From Burkholderia savannae (GTDB lineage: Bacteria > Pseudomonadota > Gammaproteobacteria > Burkholderiales > Burkholderiaceae), in assembly GCF_001524445.2 (NCBI RefSeq), contig NZ_CP013417.1:3782001-3846000 (forward strand): a stretch of 64,000 nt of DNA. Direction: 5' to 3'. Shown in pieces: positions 34,798 through 43,519 of this stretch; the stretch's first letter is position 1; each line of letters begins with the position of its first letter. A program made the translations under genes and the position numbers. The notes under the pieces were generated by a model. That model saw nothing but the letters and a program-made list of their open reading frames with translations. It was not told the origin of the DNA and ran no database searches.

Positions 34798-35150
34798 AAC
34801 CTCAACGCAACGTATCGGCGACGAACCCGCCCGAGTCCATTTCGCAGATCGCCGAAACGCAGGCGCAAGAGGCGGTCGACAACGCGGTCGCGGCCAGCGA
34901 CGAGGCGATGCGGGCCGCGTTGAGCAGCACGGCGCACGCCGGCGCGGCCGACGGCGGTCACGCCGCGCTCGACGAGGCGGCAAAGCTCGCGGAACAGGCG
35001 CTCGCGGCCGCGCTAAGCGGTGCGGCCGCGAGCGAAGCCGCCGTGGCGAACGCGTCGCGGCAAGCCGGCGAGGCCGAGACTCGCGCGGTCGAAGAAGCGC
35101 AGCGACTGGCCGAGCAGGCGATGGCGGCTGCGGCGGGGCGGGTGGAGTAG
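34794..35150 (+). CDS. Reb-cluster Ala/Glu-rich coiled-coil protein, 118 aa
   Basis: Nearly the whole length is a predicted single long helix rich in Ala, Glu and Gln (KLAEQALAAALSGAAASEAA, AVEEAQRLAEQAMAAAAGR). Heptad-like spacing suggests coiled-coil. Starts within the stop of the previous gene. Confidence 0.75.
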   Translation: MKPQRNVSATNPPESISQIAETQAQEAVDNAVAASDEAMRAALSSTAHAGAADGGHAALDEAAKLAEQALAAALSGAAASEAAVANASRQAGEAETRAVEEAQRLAEQAMAAAAGRVE

Positions 35151-35153
35151 CGC

Positions 35154-35324
35154 ATGGATACCCCCGACTTCGAGAGAGGTGCGCGTTCAGCTTGCAACCT
35201 TGTAACGAGCCAGGCCGCAATCAAATCGCTACGGAACGAGGCCGGGGGCTTGCCGGCCGTCGACGAAGAACTCGCCACGCTGCGGCGGCATTCGTCGAGT
35301 GCCGCCATCGGCGGTTTAGCTTAG
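35154..35324 (+). CDS. Reb-cluster small protein, 56 aa
   Basis: ATG lies three bases after the preceding stop; the frame reads MDTPDFERGARSACNLVTSQ and ends EELATLRRHSSSAAIGGLA. It fills the gap up to the ribosome site of the 651-aa gene. Short and unrecognised, but the tight packing and helical middle support coding. Confidence 0.5.
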   Translation: MDTPDFERGARSACNLVTSQAAIKSLRNEAGGLPAVDEELATLRRHSSSAAIGGLA

Positions 35325-35332
35325 GAGCACGT

Positions 35333-37288
35333 ATGAAAGAAGAGCACGACCAGCGATCGGCACGGCGCGCGATGAGCGCCTGGCTGACCACGCAAATCAA
35401 CAATGTGGCAAAGCCTGACGGCAATACGGCAACGCCTCACCCCATCGCAACGCCGGCTATCCGTGAATGCGTCTTGTCGGCGCTGCAGAAAATCGACACC
35501 GACATTGCCCAACTGAACCGATCGCTACAAGACAAGTACTGCCTAGCCCCGAACCGTGACCTGGTGAAGTTCTATATGAAGGGCGGCAATGCTTTCGAAT
35601 GCGTACGGAATCCGACTGGGGCGGAAGCTAAGCAATACGGCGGCGGTACATCAGACTGGGATACGCAGATCATTGTCGACCCTTGGGCGCCGGTGCCGCT
35701 GCAGGCCATCATCTATGGCCTTCTGGAAGAACTGGTGATGAACACCATGATCGAAGCCGGCGCAGAAATCGCGTCGGTAGCTGGGGAATTCGTCAAAGAA
35801 ACGGGCGACCGCTGGACAGACGAGCGAGCCACGCTCGATGGAGGGAAATGCTCAGCCTATACGCTTCAATACGACGACCCACAATCGCTGCGGCGGGTGT
35901 TCGACCAGCAGCGTCTCGGGCTCTGGACCAACGACCAGCGCCGGATATCTGATCCGAACATGTCGACCCAAGAGCAAAAGCGCATTCCCGGCATCCTGCT
36001 CAATGACGCAATCCGACCATTCATCCTGCACCGGCTTGGCTACACCTGGCACGCGAAGCTGGATCAACACGAACCGCCGGTCCGTCAAGAGAACGTGGGG
36101 GATATTCGCAAGCCGGTGCTGATGGAGCTGATCGACGTCACGCTGCCGCGGCGCGACACGATCGAGGCGGTGACGGTCTGGGAGGAACTGGCGCAGGGGC
36201 TAATCGAAATCGAAAAATACGATGTCGGAGTGAAAATGCCTGACGGCACCAATCCTTCCCACGGGCCCGTGAAGCTGCCGTTGCCGAACATCATGTATCA
36301 CCTGCGAGAAATCGCCACGATGCTGTGCGAGATCGCAGACGGTAGCTCGCATCATCAGGACAAGCTCGCGAAACGTTTTACGCGCTTCAAACTAATCTGG
36401 GACAACGGTGACGCGAGTCAGTGGCAAGACATCATCCACGCACTTAGCGCAATGGCTGGCGCAAGCGACGGCGAGATGGCCAAGGTAATCGATCGCCACA
36501 CGCCGTTTCCTAAACCCAACAGCACAGTCACCGAAAAGATCAAAGATCACGTCAAGGATGAAAAGCAGAAGGAAGACATCTTGGGGAATAAAGATCCGGC
36601 CTACCGCCTGGCCCGCAACTTGATGGACCGGATTGCCGACAGCGCAGCGAGCCAGGAAGGCTGTTTCGATCGAAAAGGCCATGTCAGCTTGACGTTGCCG
36701 ATTCGCTTCGACAAGGAGCGGGCCCAATTAAGGCGATGGTTCGACGACGCGATAAAGAGGCTTCCCCCCGCCGTCGCCGCGGGCATACTCGAAGCCGCGT
36801 TCAGCGACGACCTGGTGTTAATCGGCTTCCTGGAACAGAACGAATACCTGTCACCGAGCAAGATTGGCTTTTCGGGGGTGTTTCAGGCCATGATGATTCG
36901 CGTGGCCACCAAGGTGCAAGTGGATGTGCTACTCGCGTTGTTCCAGACATTGCTCGATTCAGGCTCCGCCGGCGCCCAAAACGCTCGGCGGAAAAACTCG
37001 GTGCGTTTTCGAGTCTATAGCGTGCCGCGCGCCACCGGTGTCACCCATGAGTCGACGATGGTGGTGTTCAATGGGGGCAAGGCAATCGCTTATCTGTCCG
37101 TTACCACTGCAACGCGAGGCGAGGCGCCGTTCCGGCGCGACCCGGTCGATCCCGATCTGGACTACGCATCGCTGCCGGAAATCGCCGCGCAACGCAAAGT
37201 CGCTGCGGCTCTGATCGAGGACTACCTGGTTCGCCAGGCAATCTCGCGACAATACGAGGCGCTGAAAACGCTACTCCCCGTGATTTGA
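35333..37288 (+). CDS. Putative nucleotidyltransferase-fold protein of the R-body cluster, 651 aa
   Basis: TAGGAGCACGT precedes the ATG at 35333. Near residues 80-110 the sequence FYMKGGNAFE, then GGTSDWDTQIIVD, matches the pattern of nucleotidyltransferases of the AbiEii/DUF1814 type (KGGTA followed by S-x-D-x-D) with the metal-binding aspartates present. The rest is soluble and not recognised; it holds TVWEELAQGLIEIEKYDVGV and a basic C-terminal third. No signal peptide or membrane segment. Codon use is visibly less GC-biased than in the flagellar genes, suggesting transfer. As the last and largest gene of the reb operon it is the best candidate for the active cargo or regulator; function is unproven. 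Confidence 0.75.
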   Translation: MKEEHDQRSARRAMSAWLTTQINNVAKPDGNTATPHPIATPAIRECVLSALQKIDTDIAQLNRSLQDKYCLAPNRDLVKFYMKGGNAFECVRNPTGAEAKQYGGGTSDWDTQIIVDPWAPVPLQAIIYGLLEELVMNTMIEAGAEIASVAGEFVKETGDRWTDERATLDGGKCSAYTLQYDDPQSLRRVFDQQRLGLWTNDQRRISDPNMSTQEQKRIPGILLNDAIRPFILHRLGYTWHAKLDQHEPPVRQENVGDIRKPVLMELIDVTLPRRDTIEAVTVWEELAQGLIEIEKYDVGVKMPDGTNPSHGPVKLPLPNIMYHLREIATMLCEIADGSSHHQDKLAKRFTRFKLIWDNGDASQWQDIIHALSAMAGASDGEMAKVIDRHTPFPKPNSTVTEKIKDHVKDEKQKEDILGNKDPAYRLARNLMDRIADSAASQEGCFDRKGHVSLTLPIRFDKERAQLRRWFDDAIKRLPPAVAAGILEAAFSDDLVLIGFLEQNEYLSPSKIGFSGVFQAMMIRVATKVQVDVLLALFQTLLDSGSAGAQNARRKNSVRFRVYSVPRATGVTHESTMVVFNGGKAIAYLSVTTATRGEAPFRRDPVDPDLDYASLPEIAAQRKVAAALIEDYLVRQAISRQYEALKTLLPVI

Positions 37289-37369
37289 TCGGTGGTGGCC
37301 GCAGAGGCCGCGCGGTGTCGCCTCGCGCGACACATCGATCGACATGCTCGTCGGAAAAGGACCAAGACC

Positions 37370-37588
37370 ATGCCCTTTTACGCAGGCTTCGACACCGACA
37401 TCTTCCCCGGCCCACTGCAGCTCGCCTGCCGGTTGCGGCTACCCAGGCGCGATGGCGTGGCAGCACCTGCAAAACCGCGTGTTGATGCCCGCAACGATGC
37501 AGGTGGAGCTGAGCGCGTCGAAGCTGAAAGACCCGTCCGCCCCGTCCATATCGCGATGGCAGCGGCACGTCACGCAATCGAGCCCCTG
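37370..37588 (+). pseudogene. Relic of a DUF1906 (Rv2525c-like glycoside-hydrolase-like) gene
   Basis: After AAGGACCAAGACC the ATG at 37370 starts MPFYAGFDTDIFPGP, the typical start of DUF1906 proteins. The similarity ends after 17 residues; in another frame WQHLQNRVLMPATMQVELSA then SKLKDPSAPS resembles the end of that family (VDL..S...DPS). The gene seems to have lost its middle and its frame. Family assignment is from memory. Confidence 0.45.
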
Positions 37589-39141
37589 AACTCGCGCGGA
37601 CTCAACCCCACGATGCGCCTGAAGCTCTTTTCGAAGTGGCTCAGGTCGCCGAAGCCGACGCTCAGCGCGACTTCGGTCACGCGCGGACAGTCGTCGCGCA
37701 TCAGCAATTCCTTCGCCTTCTCGATGCGAATGTGCTGAAGCAGCGGCTTGAACGCGACATTCAGCGTGTGACGGAACAGGTAGCTCAAATGCGACGGGCT
37801 CACGTGCGCATGCTGCGCCAGCTGCTCCATCGAAACCGGATTGGCGTAATGTTCGCCGAGATACAGCAGCGCCTTGCGCAGCGCCTTATGCAATCGCGCC
37901 AGCTCCGCGCCATTGCGCATCATCGCGCACCGGGCCCAGTGGGCAGGCGTCGCCGAAGCGCGCAATGCGGCGGCGTCCGGCTCCGTCGCGCGCGGCGACA
38001 TGTCGTCGTCGCGATCCGAAACGCGCGTCGCGCCGGCGCGCTCGCTGCGCGGCTGAGAAATCAGCCACGGCACGTGAAGCGCGACATCCGCGCGGCCGAT
38101 GGCCGCATCGCCCGTCATGACCGCAAGACGCGCGATCACGCGCTCCAGTTCATACAGATTTTCCGGCCACGCATAGAGCCGGCAAATCTCGAGCAGCGCG
38201 TCGCCGCACTTGCGCTGCGCGACGTAGCCATGATGTTCGAGCGCCGCGACGATCAGCGGCGCGATGTCGTCCTGGCGCAGGCGAAGCGGCGGCACCGTCA
38301 CCGACAGGAAATCGAGCTCGGCCAGCACGGCTTGCGAGAATCGCCCCTCTTCCACGCATCGTCGCAGATCGGAGGTCGTCGACGCGACCACGCGCACCTC
38401 GCACTCGTCCGGCACCACCAGCCATTGCCCGAGGCGCGAATGCAGATGCTGGCGCAGCTGGTTCTGAAGCCGGGGCGCGAGCTCGTCGATGCCGTTGAAG
38501 AACAGGGTGCCGCCCGCCGCCTGTTTGAACCATTGCGCCGGCTCGCCGGCAGGATCGGCGCAATTGACTTCGATGAACGGCCCGTCCCGCCGAGGGCCGC
38601 AACAATGCAGCGCCGCCGCCAACGGAGCTTTCTCGGTGCCGAACTCGCCGGTGAGCAACACGGGCAACGTGCTGAACGACGCCTTTTCGACGAAAACCTC
38701 GACGCGGTGCAACGGCTCGGACATGCCCACCAGCAGCAAGCTGCGGCTCAAACGCTGCTGGGCCCACCTTTGCACGTCGTAACGCTTGCAAAGTAGCGCG
38801 CAGCGATGCGCAAAGGCGGCCCCCCACTCGGCGAACGCGTCCGAACGGCCGGCGCCGCCCCGCGCATTCAGCCGCAGCGTGCCGAGTTGCTCGCCCGCAT
38901 ATGTGACCGGGAATCGCGCCGAATGCTCGTCCGGCGCAGTATGTTCGTCGACGTTCGTCTCGTCGAGCCATGCGAGATCGAACAGTTCGCCGTTGCGATT
39001 CGACTGCAGGACGCCCACGCCGCGCAGCCACAATGACGCGCTCCCCACGCCCAGTTGCCGAACGAATGCGCGCACCAACGATTCGAGCAGATCGGGGAAC
39101 GTCCGATAGGGACGATAGACGCCTCGCAAAAGCGATTCCAC
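37570..39141 (-). CDS. Transcriptional regulator: degenerate sigma54-type AAA+ module fused to an AraC DNA-binding domain
   Basis: 523 residues. An N-terminal sensor-like part (1-140) precedes an AAA+ module of the enhancer-binding type (about 140-340): TGEFGTEKAPLA stands where GESGTGKE is expected, so Walker A is damaged, AAGGTLFFNGIDEL replaces GGTLFLDEI, and the GAFTGA sigma54 loop is absent. The C-terminus (about 420-523) is an AraC domain with MEQLAQHAHVSPSHLSYLFR and VALSVGFGDLSHFEKSFRRI. It thus probably works with sigma70 as an AraC factor. Convergent to the reb operon, which makes it a candidate regulator of it. Confidence 0.88.
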   Translation of the reverse strand: MESLLRGVYRPYRTFPDLLESLVRAFVRQLGVGSASLWLRGVGVLQSNRNGELFDLAWLDETNVDEHTAPDEHSARFPVTYAGEQLGTLRLNARGGAGRSDAFAEWGAAFAHRCALLCKRYDVQRWAQQRLSRSLLLVGMSEPLHRVEVFVEKASFSTLPVLLTGEFGTEKAPLAAALHCCGPRRDGPFIEVNCADPAGEPAQWFKQAAGGTLFFNGIDELAPRLQNQLRQHLHSRLGQWLVVPDECEVRVVASTTSDLRRCVEEGRFSQAVLAELDFLSVTVPPLRLRQDDIAPLIVAALEHHGYVAQRKCGDALLEICRLYAWPENLYELERVIARLAVMTGDAAIGRADVALHVPWLISQPRSERAGATRVSDRDDDMSPRATEPDAAALRASATPAHWARCAMMRNGAELARLHKALRKALLYLGEHYANPVSMEQLAQHAHVSPSHLSYLFRHTLNVAFKPLLQHIRIEKAKELLMRDDCPRVTEVALSVGFGDLSHFEKSFRRIVGLSPREFRGSIA

Positions 39142-39616
39142 GTCGATGGCCTCGTTCGCGCGTTGACGACTTCGATCATCCCGGCATCGAGATGCGCATG
39201 CCGAACTTCATCGCTTGCCCGACGCGGGCGGGCGCTCCTGCCTGCGTGATGTCGAATCCGGAAACAGTCCGCATCTGGCGTCTCCCTCGCGTGATTCATT
39301 GGCGTGTCGCGATGACGGCGCGGCGTAGCCGCGCGCCATCGCGAGTACATGAAGTATGCAAGCCGCGCGCGCCACCGAATGAGACGAGCGAGCCGTTGTC
39401 AATCGTTGTTCACATGGGGCGCGGCGTCACGCAGCGACAGAGCCGTGACAGCGGCAAGCTGCCGTGCGGCGGCAGGCGAACGTCGAACATTCGATTGCGC
39501 GCTCCGCGTAACATGACGGCGGACAATGTGTCGGCTGACGTCAACGGCGGAATCGGAACCGAATTTTTTCAATCCGCGAATCGATTGCCTGAATTGGTTA
39601 TCCCGAAGGAGAAACC
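39142..39616. other. Divergent promoter region between the AraC-type regulator and the response regulator
   Basis: No gene is seen. It must hold two promoters; an AAGGAG ribosome site for the response regulator is at 39606-39611. No clear operator found. Confidence 0.5.
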
Positions 39617-40339
39617 ATGGAAGCTTCGCCGGGCCGCATCCTCGTCGTCGAAGACGACCCCATCACCCGCACGATGCTGGCCCGCTATCTGAGTGACGCG
39701 GGCTTCGACCTCCTCACCAGCGACAATGTCGCGCAAGCCCGCGAGGCGCTGCGCGCCGCGCCAGCCGACGTGCTGCTGCTCGACATCAACCTTCCCGACG
39801 GCGACGGCATCTCCCTCGCCCGCGAGCTGCGCGAGCACAGCGCCGCGGGCGTCATCTTCGTGACGCAACGCGACGGCGACATCGATCGCGTCCTCGGCCT
39901 GGAAACCGCCGGCGACGACTACATCACCAAGCCGATCCGGCTGCGCGAGCTGCTCGCCCGCGTGCGCGCCCTGCTGCGCCGGCAACGGCTGTATCGCGAG
40001 ATCGCGCCTGTCGACTCGGTGCTGACGTTCGGCGGCTGGCTGATCGACCTTCGGCGCCGGGAACTCGCGCTGTCGGGCGGCGCCGTGCTGCCCCTCACCC
40101 CGCGCGAATTCGATCTGCTGGCCGCGCTCGTGATGGTTCGCGGCGCGACGCTCACGCGCGAGTATCTGCTCGAAGTGGTCAGCAAGCGCGAGCACACGGC
40201 GGACTCGCGCAGCGTCGACACCTTGATCGCCCGATTGCGCCGCAAGATGTCCGACGACGCCGGCACGATGCGCTGCCCGATCGGCACGGTAGTCGGGATC
40301 GGCTACCGGCTCGATGCCGCGGTGAATCGCGGCAGTTGA
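39617..40339 (+). CDS. OmpR-family response regulator (TorR-like)
   Basis: 240 residues. Receiver domain 1-125 with VVEDDP acidic pair, phosphoacceptor aspartate in VLLLDINLPDGDG (near residue 56), and the lysine in YITKPIRL. The C-terminal winged helix (about 140-235) has LTPREFDLLAALVM and the recognition segment SVDTLIARLRRKM. AAGGAG precedes the ATG. The 3' end overlaps the convergent kinase gene by 37 bases. Confidence 0.93.
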   Translation: MEASPGRILVVEDDPITRTMLARYLSDAGFDLLTSDNVAQAREALRAAPADVLLLDINLPDGDGISLARELREHSAAGVIFVTQRDGDIDRVLGLETAGDDYITKPIRLRELLARVRALLRRQRLYREIAPVDSVLTFGGWLIDLRRRELALSGGAVLPLTPREFDLLAALVMVRGATLTREYLLEVVSKREHTADSRSVDTLIARLRRKMSDDAGTMRCPIGTVVGIGYRLDAAVNRGS

Positions 40340-42537
40340 CGACCGCGCCGCGCACCGCGCGCCTCGCGCGCGATTTTGCGCAATGCGTCGAAGCTGTGTT
40401 CGAATTCGATGCCGAGCGCGACCACGAGTGCGGCAAGCTCGGAGGCGTCGTCCCGAGCGGCCGCCCGTTTCACCCGCTCGGCGAGCCGCCCCAGTCTCGC
40501 GAGCCCCAATGCCGCCGCCGAGCTCGTCAGCCGGTGTGAAAGCGCGTTGATTCGATATGCGTCGCGCTGCGCGACGGCTTCGCCGAGCTCGTTCAGCAAA
40601 CGTCGCCCCGCATGCCTGAACTGATGCACGAGCCAGCCGAGCGCGGCGGCGCCGAGCGCGTCGGCATGCTCGCTCAGACAAGCGAGATCCACCGCCGCGT
40701 CCGTCGGCCAGATCTTGTCCGAAGGTCGAGGCCGCGCGACTGCCGTGCCGCCGACTGTCTCGAGCACCCGGTGCAGCGCATCTCGCCGGATCGGCTTCAC
40801 CAGCACCGACGTAAAGACATCGGCCGCGCCGGCGCTGTGCGCGCCAACGAGATCCGCAGTCAGCACGACGATCGGCATCTCCCGCCGCGCCTGTTCGCGC
40901 GCGTCTTGCGCGCGTATGCGACGCGCCGTTTCGATGCCGTCGACGAACGGCATGTGAAGGTCGACGAACACGCCGTCGAAATGCTCGCGAGCGGTTTGCG
41001 CGAGCGCGGCCTCCGCGCTGCCCACGGGCATGGCGTCGTGGCCCGCCTGAGTCAGGAGGCCGCCAATCACGATCTGGTTGATCGGATCGTCGTCGACGAC
41101 GAGAAGCTTCAGCCGCCGCGACGGAGGTGACGCGGGCGTATCCGGCGGCGTCGCCGCGGCCGCCGCGGCCACGGGCACCACGACCTGGAACCGGCTGCCG
41201 GCGCCATGCTCGCTCGCCACCGTGATCGCGCCGCCCAACATGCCGACGACGCGCCGGCACACGGCCAACCCGAGGCCCGCGCCGCCGAAGCGGCGTGCAA
41301 TCGATTCGTCGGCCTGAGCGAAGTCATCGAAAATCCGCGCCAGCATGTTTTCCGGAATGCCGATTCCGGTGTCCTCGACGGCGATCTCCAGTTGCAGCTC
41401 GTCCGCCGCGCGGCCACGCATGGCCAACGAAACGCCGACGCGCCCCCGCTCGGTGAACTTGACCGCGTTGCTCAACAGATTCATCAGCACCTGGCGCAGG
41501 CGGCCGGCGTCGGCGTGCAGCGCTTGCGGCACGTCACGACTGACGACGACGTCGATGGTTGTCTGCCGGGCCAGCGCACGCGCGTGCATCAATTCGGCGA
41601 CGCCTTGAACCAGTTGCCGAGGATCGAAATCGGTCGAAACCGGCGCCTCGACCACGACGCCCAGCCGCACGTAATCGATCATGCTGTCGAGCAGGCCGAT
41701 CAGATGTTCGGCGCAATCTCGCGCGATAGTGACCTGACGGTGCTGTATCGCGTCCAGCCGCGAACCCTCGAGCAGTTGCAGCGAGCCGAGCACGCCGTTC
41801 ATGGGCACGCGGACCTCATGACTGACTACGGCCAACAATCTCGTCTTGGCCCGGTCGGCGGCTTCGGCCGCGTCCTTGGCGCGCTGCAGCGCCTCGCGTT
41901 GATGGGCGTCGCTGCGCACGCGGGCGAATTCCCGTCGGCGCATCCGCTCGACACGCCAGAGCTGTTGCAAACCCGTCGCGAGCGCGAAACCCATCGCGAT
42001 CGACATCGGACAGAGCAGCGACATCGCCGCGCACCGCCATCGCAGTATCGCGATGAGCCCGACCGCAAAGCACGCGCCGTTGATCGCGCTCGTCACGAAG
42101 CGCAGCGGCAGGAAAGTCACGAGCCCGAACAGCACGGTTTGCATGACCAGCAAGTTCGACGGGCTCGCGACACCCTCGGCGATCGCCTGCAGATCGATGA
42201 CGATCGCCCAAGCCAGCAGCAGGCAATGGAGCGCGGGGGCCTCTATCGGCCGGCGCAACCGCAACAGCAGCCATGCCGACCACACGACCGCGGCGAGGCG
42301 CAGCCCGAACTGGATGGCCGACTCGAGCTCGAATCCGGCCTGCCTGATGTCGTTGAGCGCAAAAGAGAGCGCGGCAATGACCGCAACCCATATCGCGGCC
42401 CGCGCCTGATATACGGTTTCCGACACGCGGCATCGGCGGAAGGTCTGTTCGGTTTCCGCGTCGACAAATTCAGGAATTACGCCCCTCAGCATGTCGGCAG
42501 TCATAGTTGTTCTGATTAAGCAATACCCGTCGGGCAT
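40303..42537 (-). CDS. Hybrid sensor histidine kinase (TorS/ArcB-like)
   Basis: 744 residues. About six membrane helices in the first 200 residues, then a coiled-coil, the HisKA box VVSHEVRVPMNG (phospho-His near 240), N box LLSNAVKFTERGRV, G1 DTGIGIP and G2 GGAGLGLAV. A receiver domain follows with VVDDDP, FVDLHMPFVDG and LVKPI, and an Hpt domain with NALSHRLTSSAAALGL. All phosphorelay residues are present. The start could also be the ATG at 42504. Probable partner of the response regulator opposite. Confidence 0.92.
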   Translation of the reverse strand: MPDGYCLIRTTMTADMLRGVIPEFVDAETEQTFRRCRVSETVYQARAAIWVAVIAALSFALNDIRQAGFELESAIQFGLRLAAVVWSAWLLLRLRRPIEAPALHCLLLAWAIVIDLQAIAEGVASPSNLLVMQTVLFGLVTFLPLRFVTSAINGACFAVGLIAILRWRCAAMSLLCPMSIAMGFALATGLQQLWRVERMRRREFARVRSDAHQREALQRAKDAAEAADRAKTRLLAVVSHEVRVPMNGVLGSLQLLEGSRLDAIQHRQVTIARDCAEHLIGLLDSMIDYVRLGVVVEAPVSTDFDPRQLVQGVAELMHARALARQTTIDVVVSRDVPQALHADAGRLRQVLMNLLSNAVKFTERGRVGVSLAMRGRAADELQLEIAVEDTGIGIPENMLARIFDDFAQADESIARRFGGAGLGLAVCRRVVGMLGGAITVASEHGAGSRFQVVVPVAAAAAATPPDTPASPPSRRLKLLVVDDDPINQIVIGGLLTQAGHDAMPVGSAEAALAQTAREHFDGVFVDLHMPFVDGIETARRIRAQDAREQARREMPIVVLTADLVGAHSAGAADVFTSVLVKPIRRDALHRVLETVGGTAVARPRPSDKIWPTDAAVDLACLSEHADALGAAALGWLVHQFRHAGRRLLNELGEAVAQRDAYRINALSHRLTSSAAALGLARLGRLAERVKRAAARDDASELAALVVALGIEFEHSFDALRKIAREARGARRGRQLPRFTAASSR

Positions 42538-43519
42538 GCGGGTCGGGCTGGCCAGCTGGAATTTTAAGAGCTGAAAGAATCGATGGCAGCATTCGTTTTC
42601 GAGATCGAGGAATCACGAGCCGAAAACACGGCGAGAATCGCGGCGCGCCCGCCCTGCCGTGCTCACGAACCCATGACCCCGATCCGGAAAAAACGATGTC
42701 GAGACCGAAACGGAAGATTGAAGGCCGGTTCCGTCGATTGCCGGAGCCTGAAAACAGGCGAATAACGAAGCCGTCCGCCCCGGACCGCAATTCGGGAAAG
42801 ATTTCGTTTGCGCAAGAAGAGGGATATCCGGAATACCGCGGGCGAAACGATACGCGCCTTAATCAAGTCTTTCGGAATGAATCGGCATGATCGATTCTTC
42901 ATGCGGCCCGATCGTGGCCGCGCGCCGATTCATTGAGCCGCGCTATGCAAGCGGATAACGGATCGGCCAAAGCGAGGCGGGGCGCCGTCAGGCGCAAGGC
43001 GACCGTGCGTCGGGGCGCTCTCGCGCGCCAGCAAGCGCGGCGATTCGACGACGCCGGTCCGTATCCGTGAAAAATCGCCCTTCAGGCCGCCGATGGCCTT
43101 GCGGATGTCGCGCGCGAAGGATGCGACCGGGATCGCCGTTCCCTGCGCCGCCGGCGCAGCGCGGCGATCGGCCCGCATTTCCCGCCCCACGGGCCGGTGA
43201 TCGGCGGTCTACGCCGAAATCGGATCGGCCGCCCGCGCGCAGCCTTGGGCGCGCCCGCGCGCGGCCTTGTGCGCGCCCGCGCCCGGCATGCGTTCAATCG
43301 GCGCATCCCGGCGAACTGTCGATCGTCGAATGGATCATGTCGGCCGAGGCTGCCGAAAAGGCGGTTCGACGGTCGACGGGGTCGCTCGAATGATGGTGAG
43401 GTTCTGCGAGATTGGGACGCCTCGCTTCGGCGCCGCTCGCGCAAGCAACCTGCAACGCGGCTGAAGGATCGGTGCAAGCGCCCGATCGGCGGGCTCGCCG
43501 CCGATGCCGCTCGCCGCAT
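42538..43519. other. Intergenic region with no recognised gene
   Basis: Almost 1 kb between the kinase start and the cca stop. Short frames exist on both strands, but all are Arg/Ala-rich with no ribosome site and no recognisable motif. The part 42600-42890 is less GC-rich and may be remnant DNA. Confidence 0.5.
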
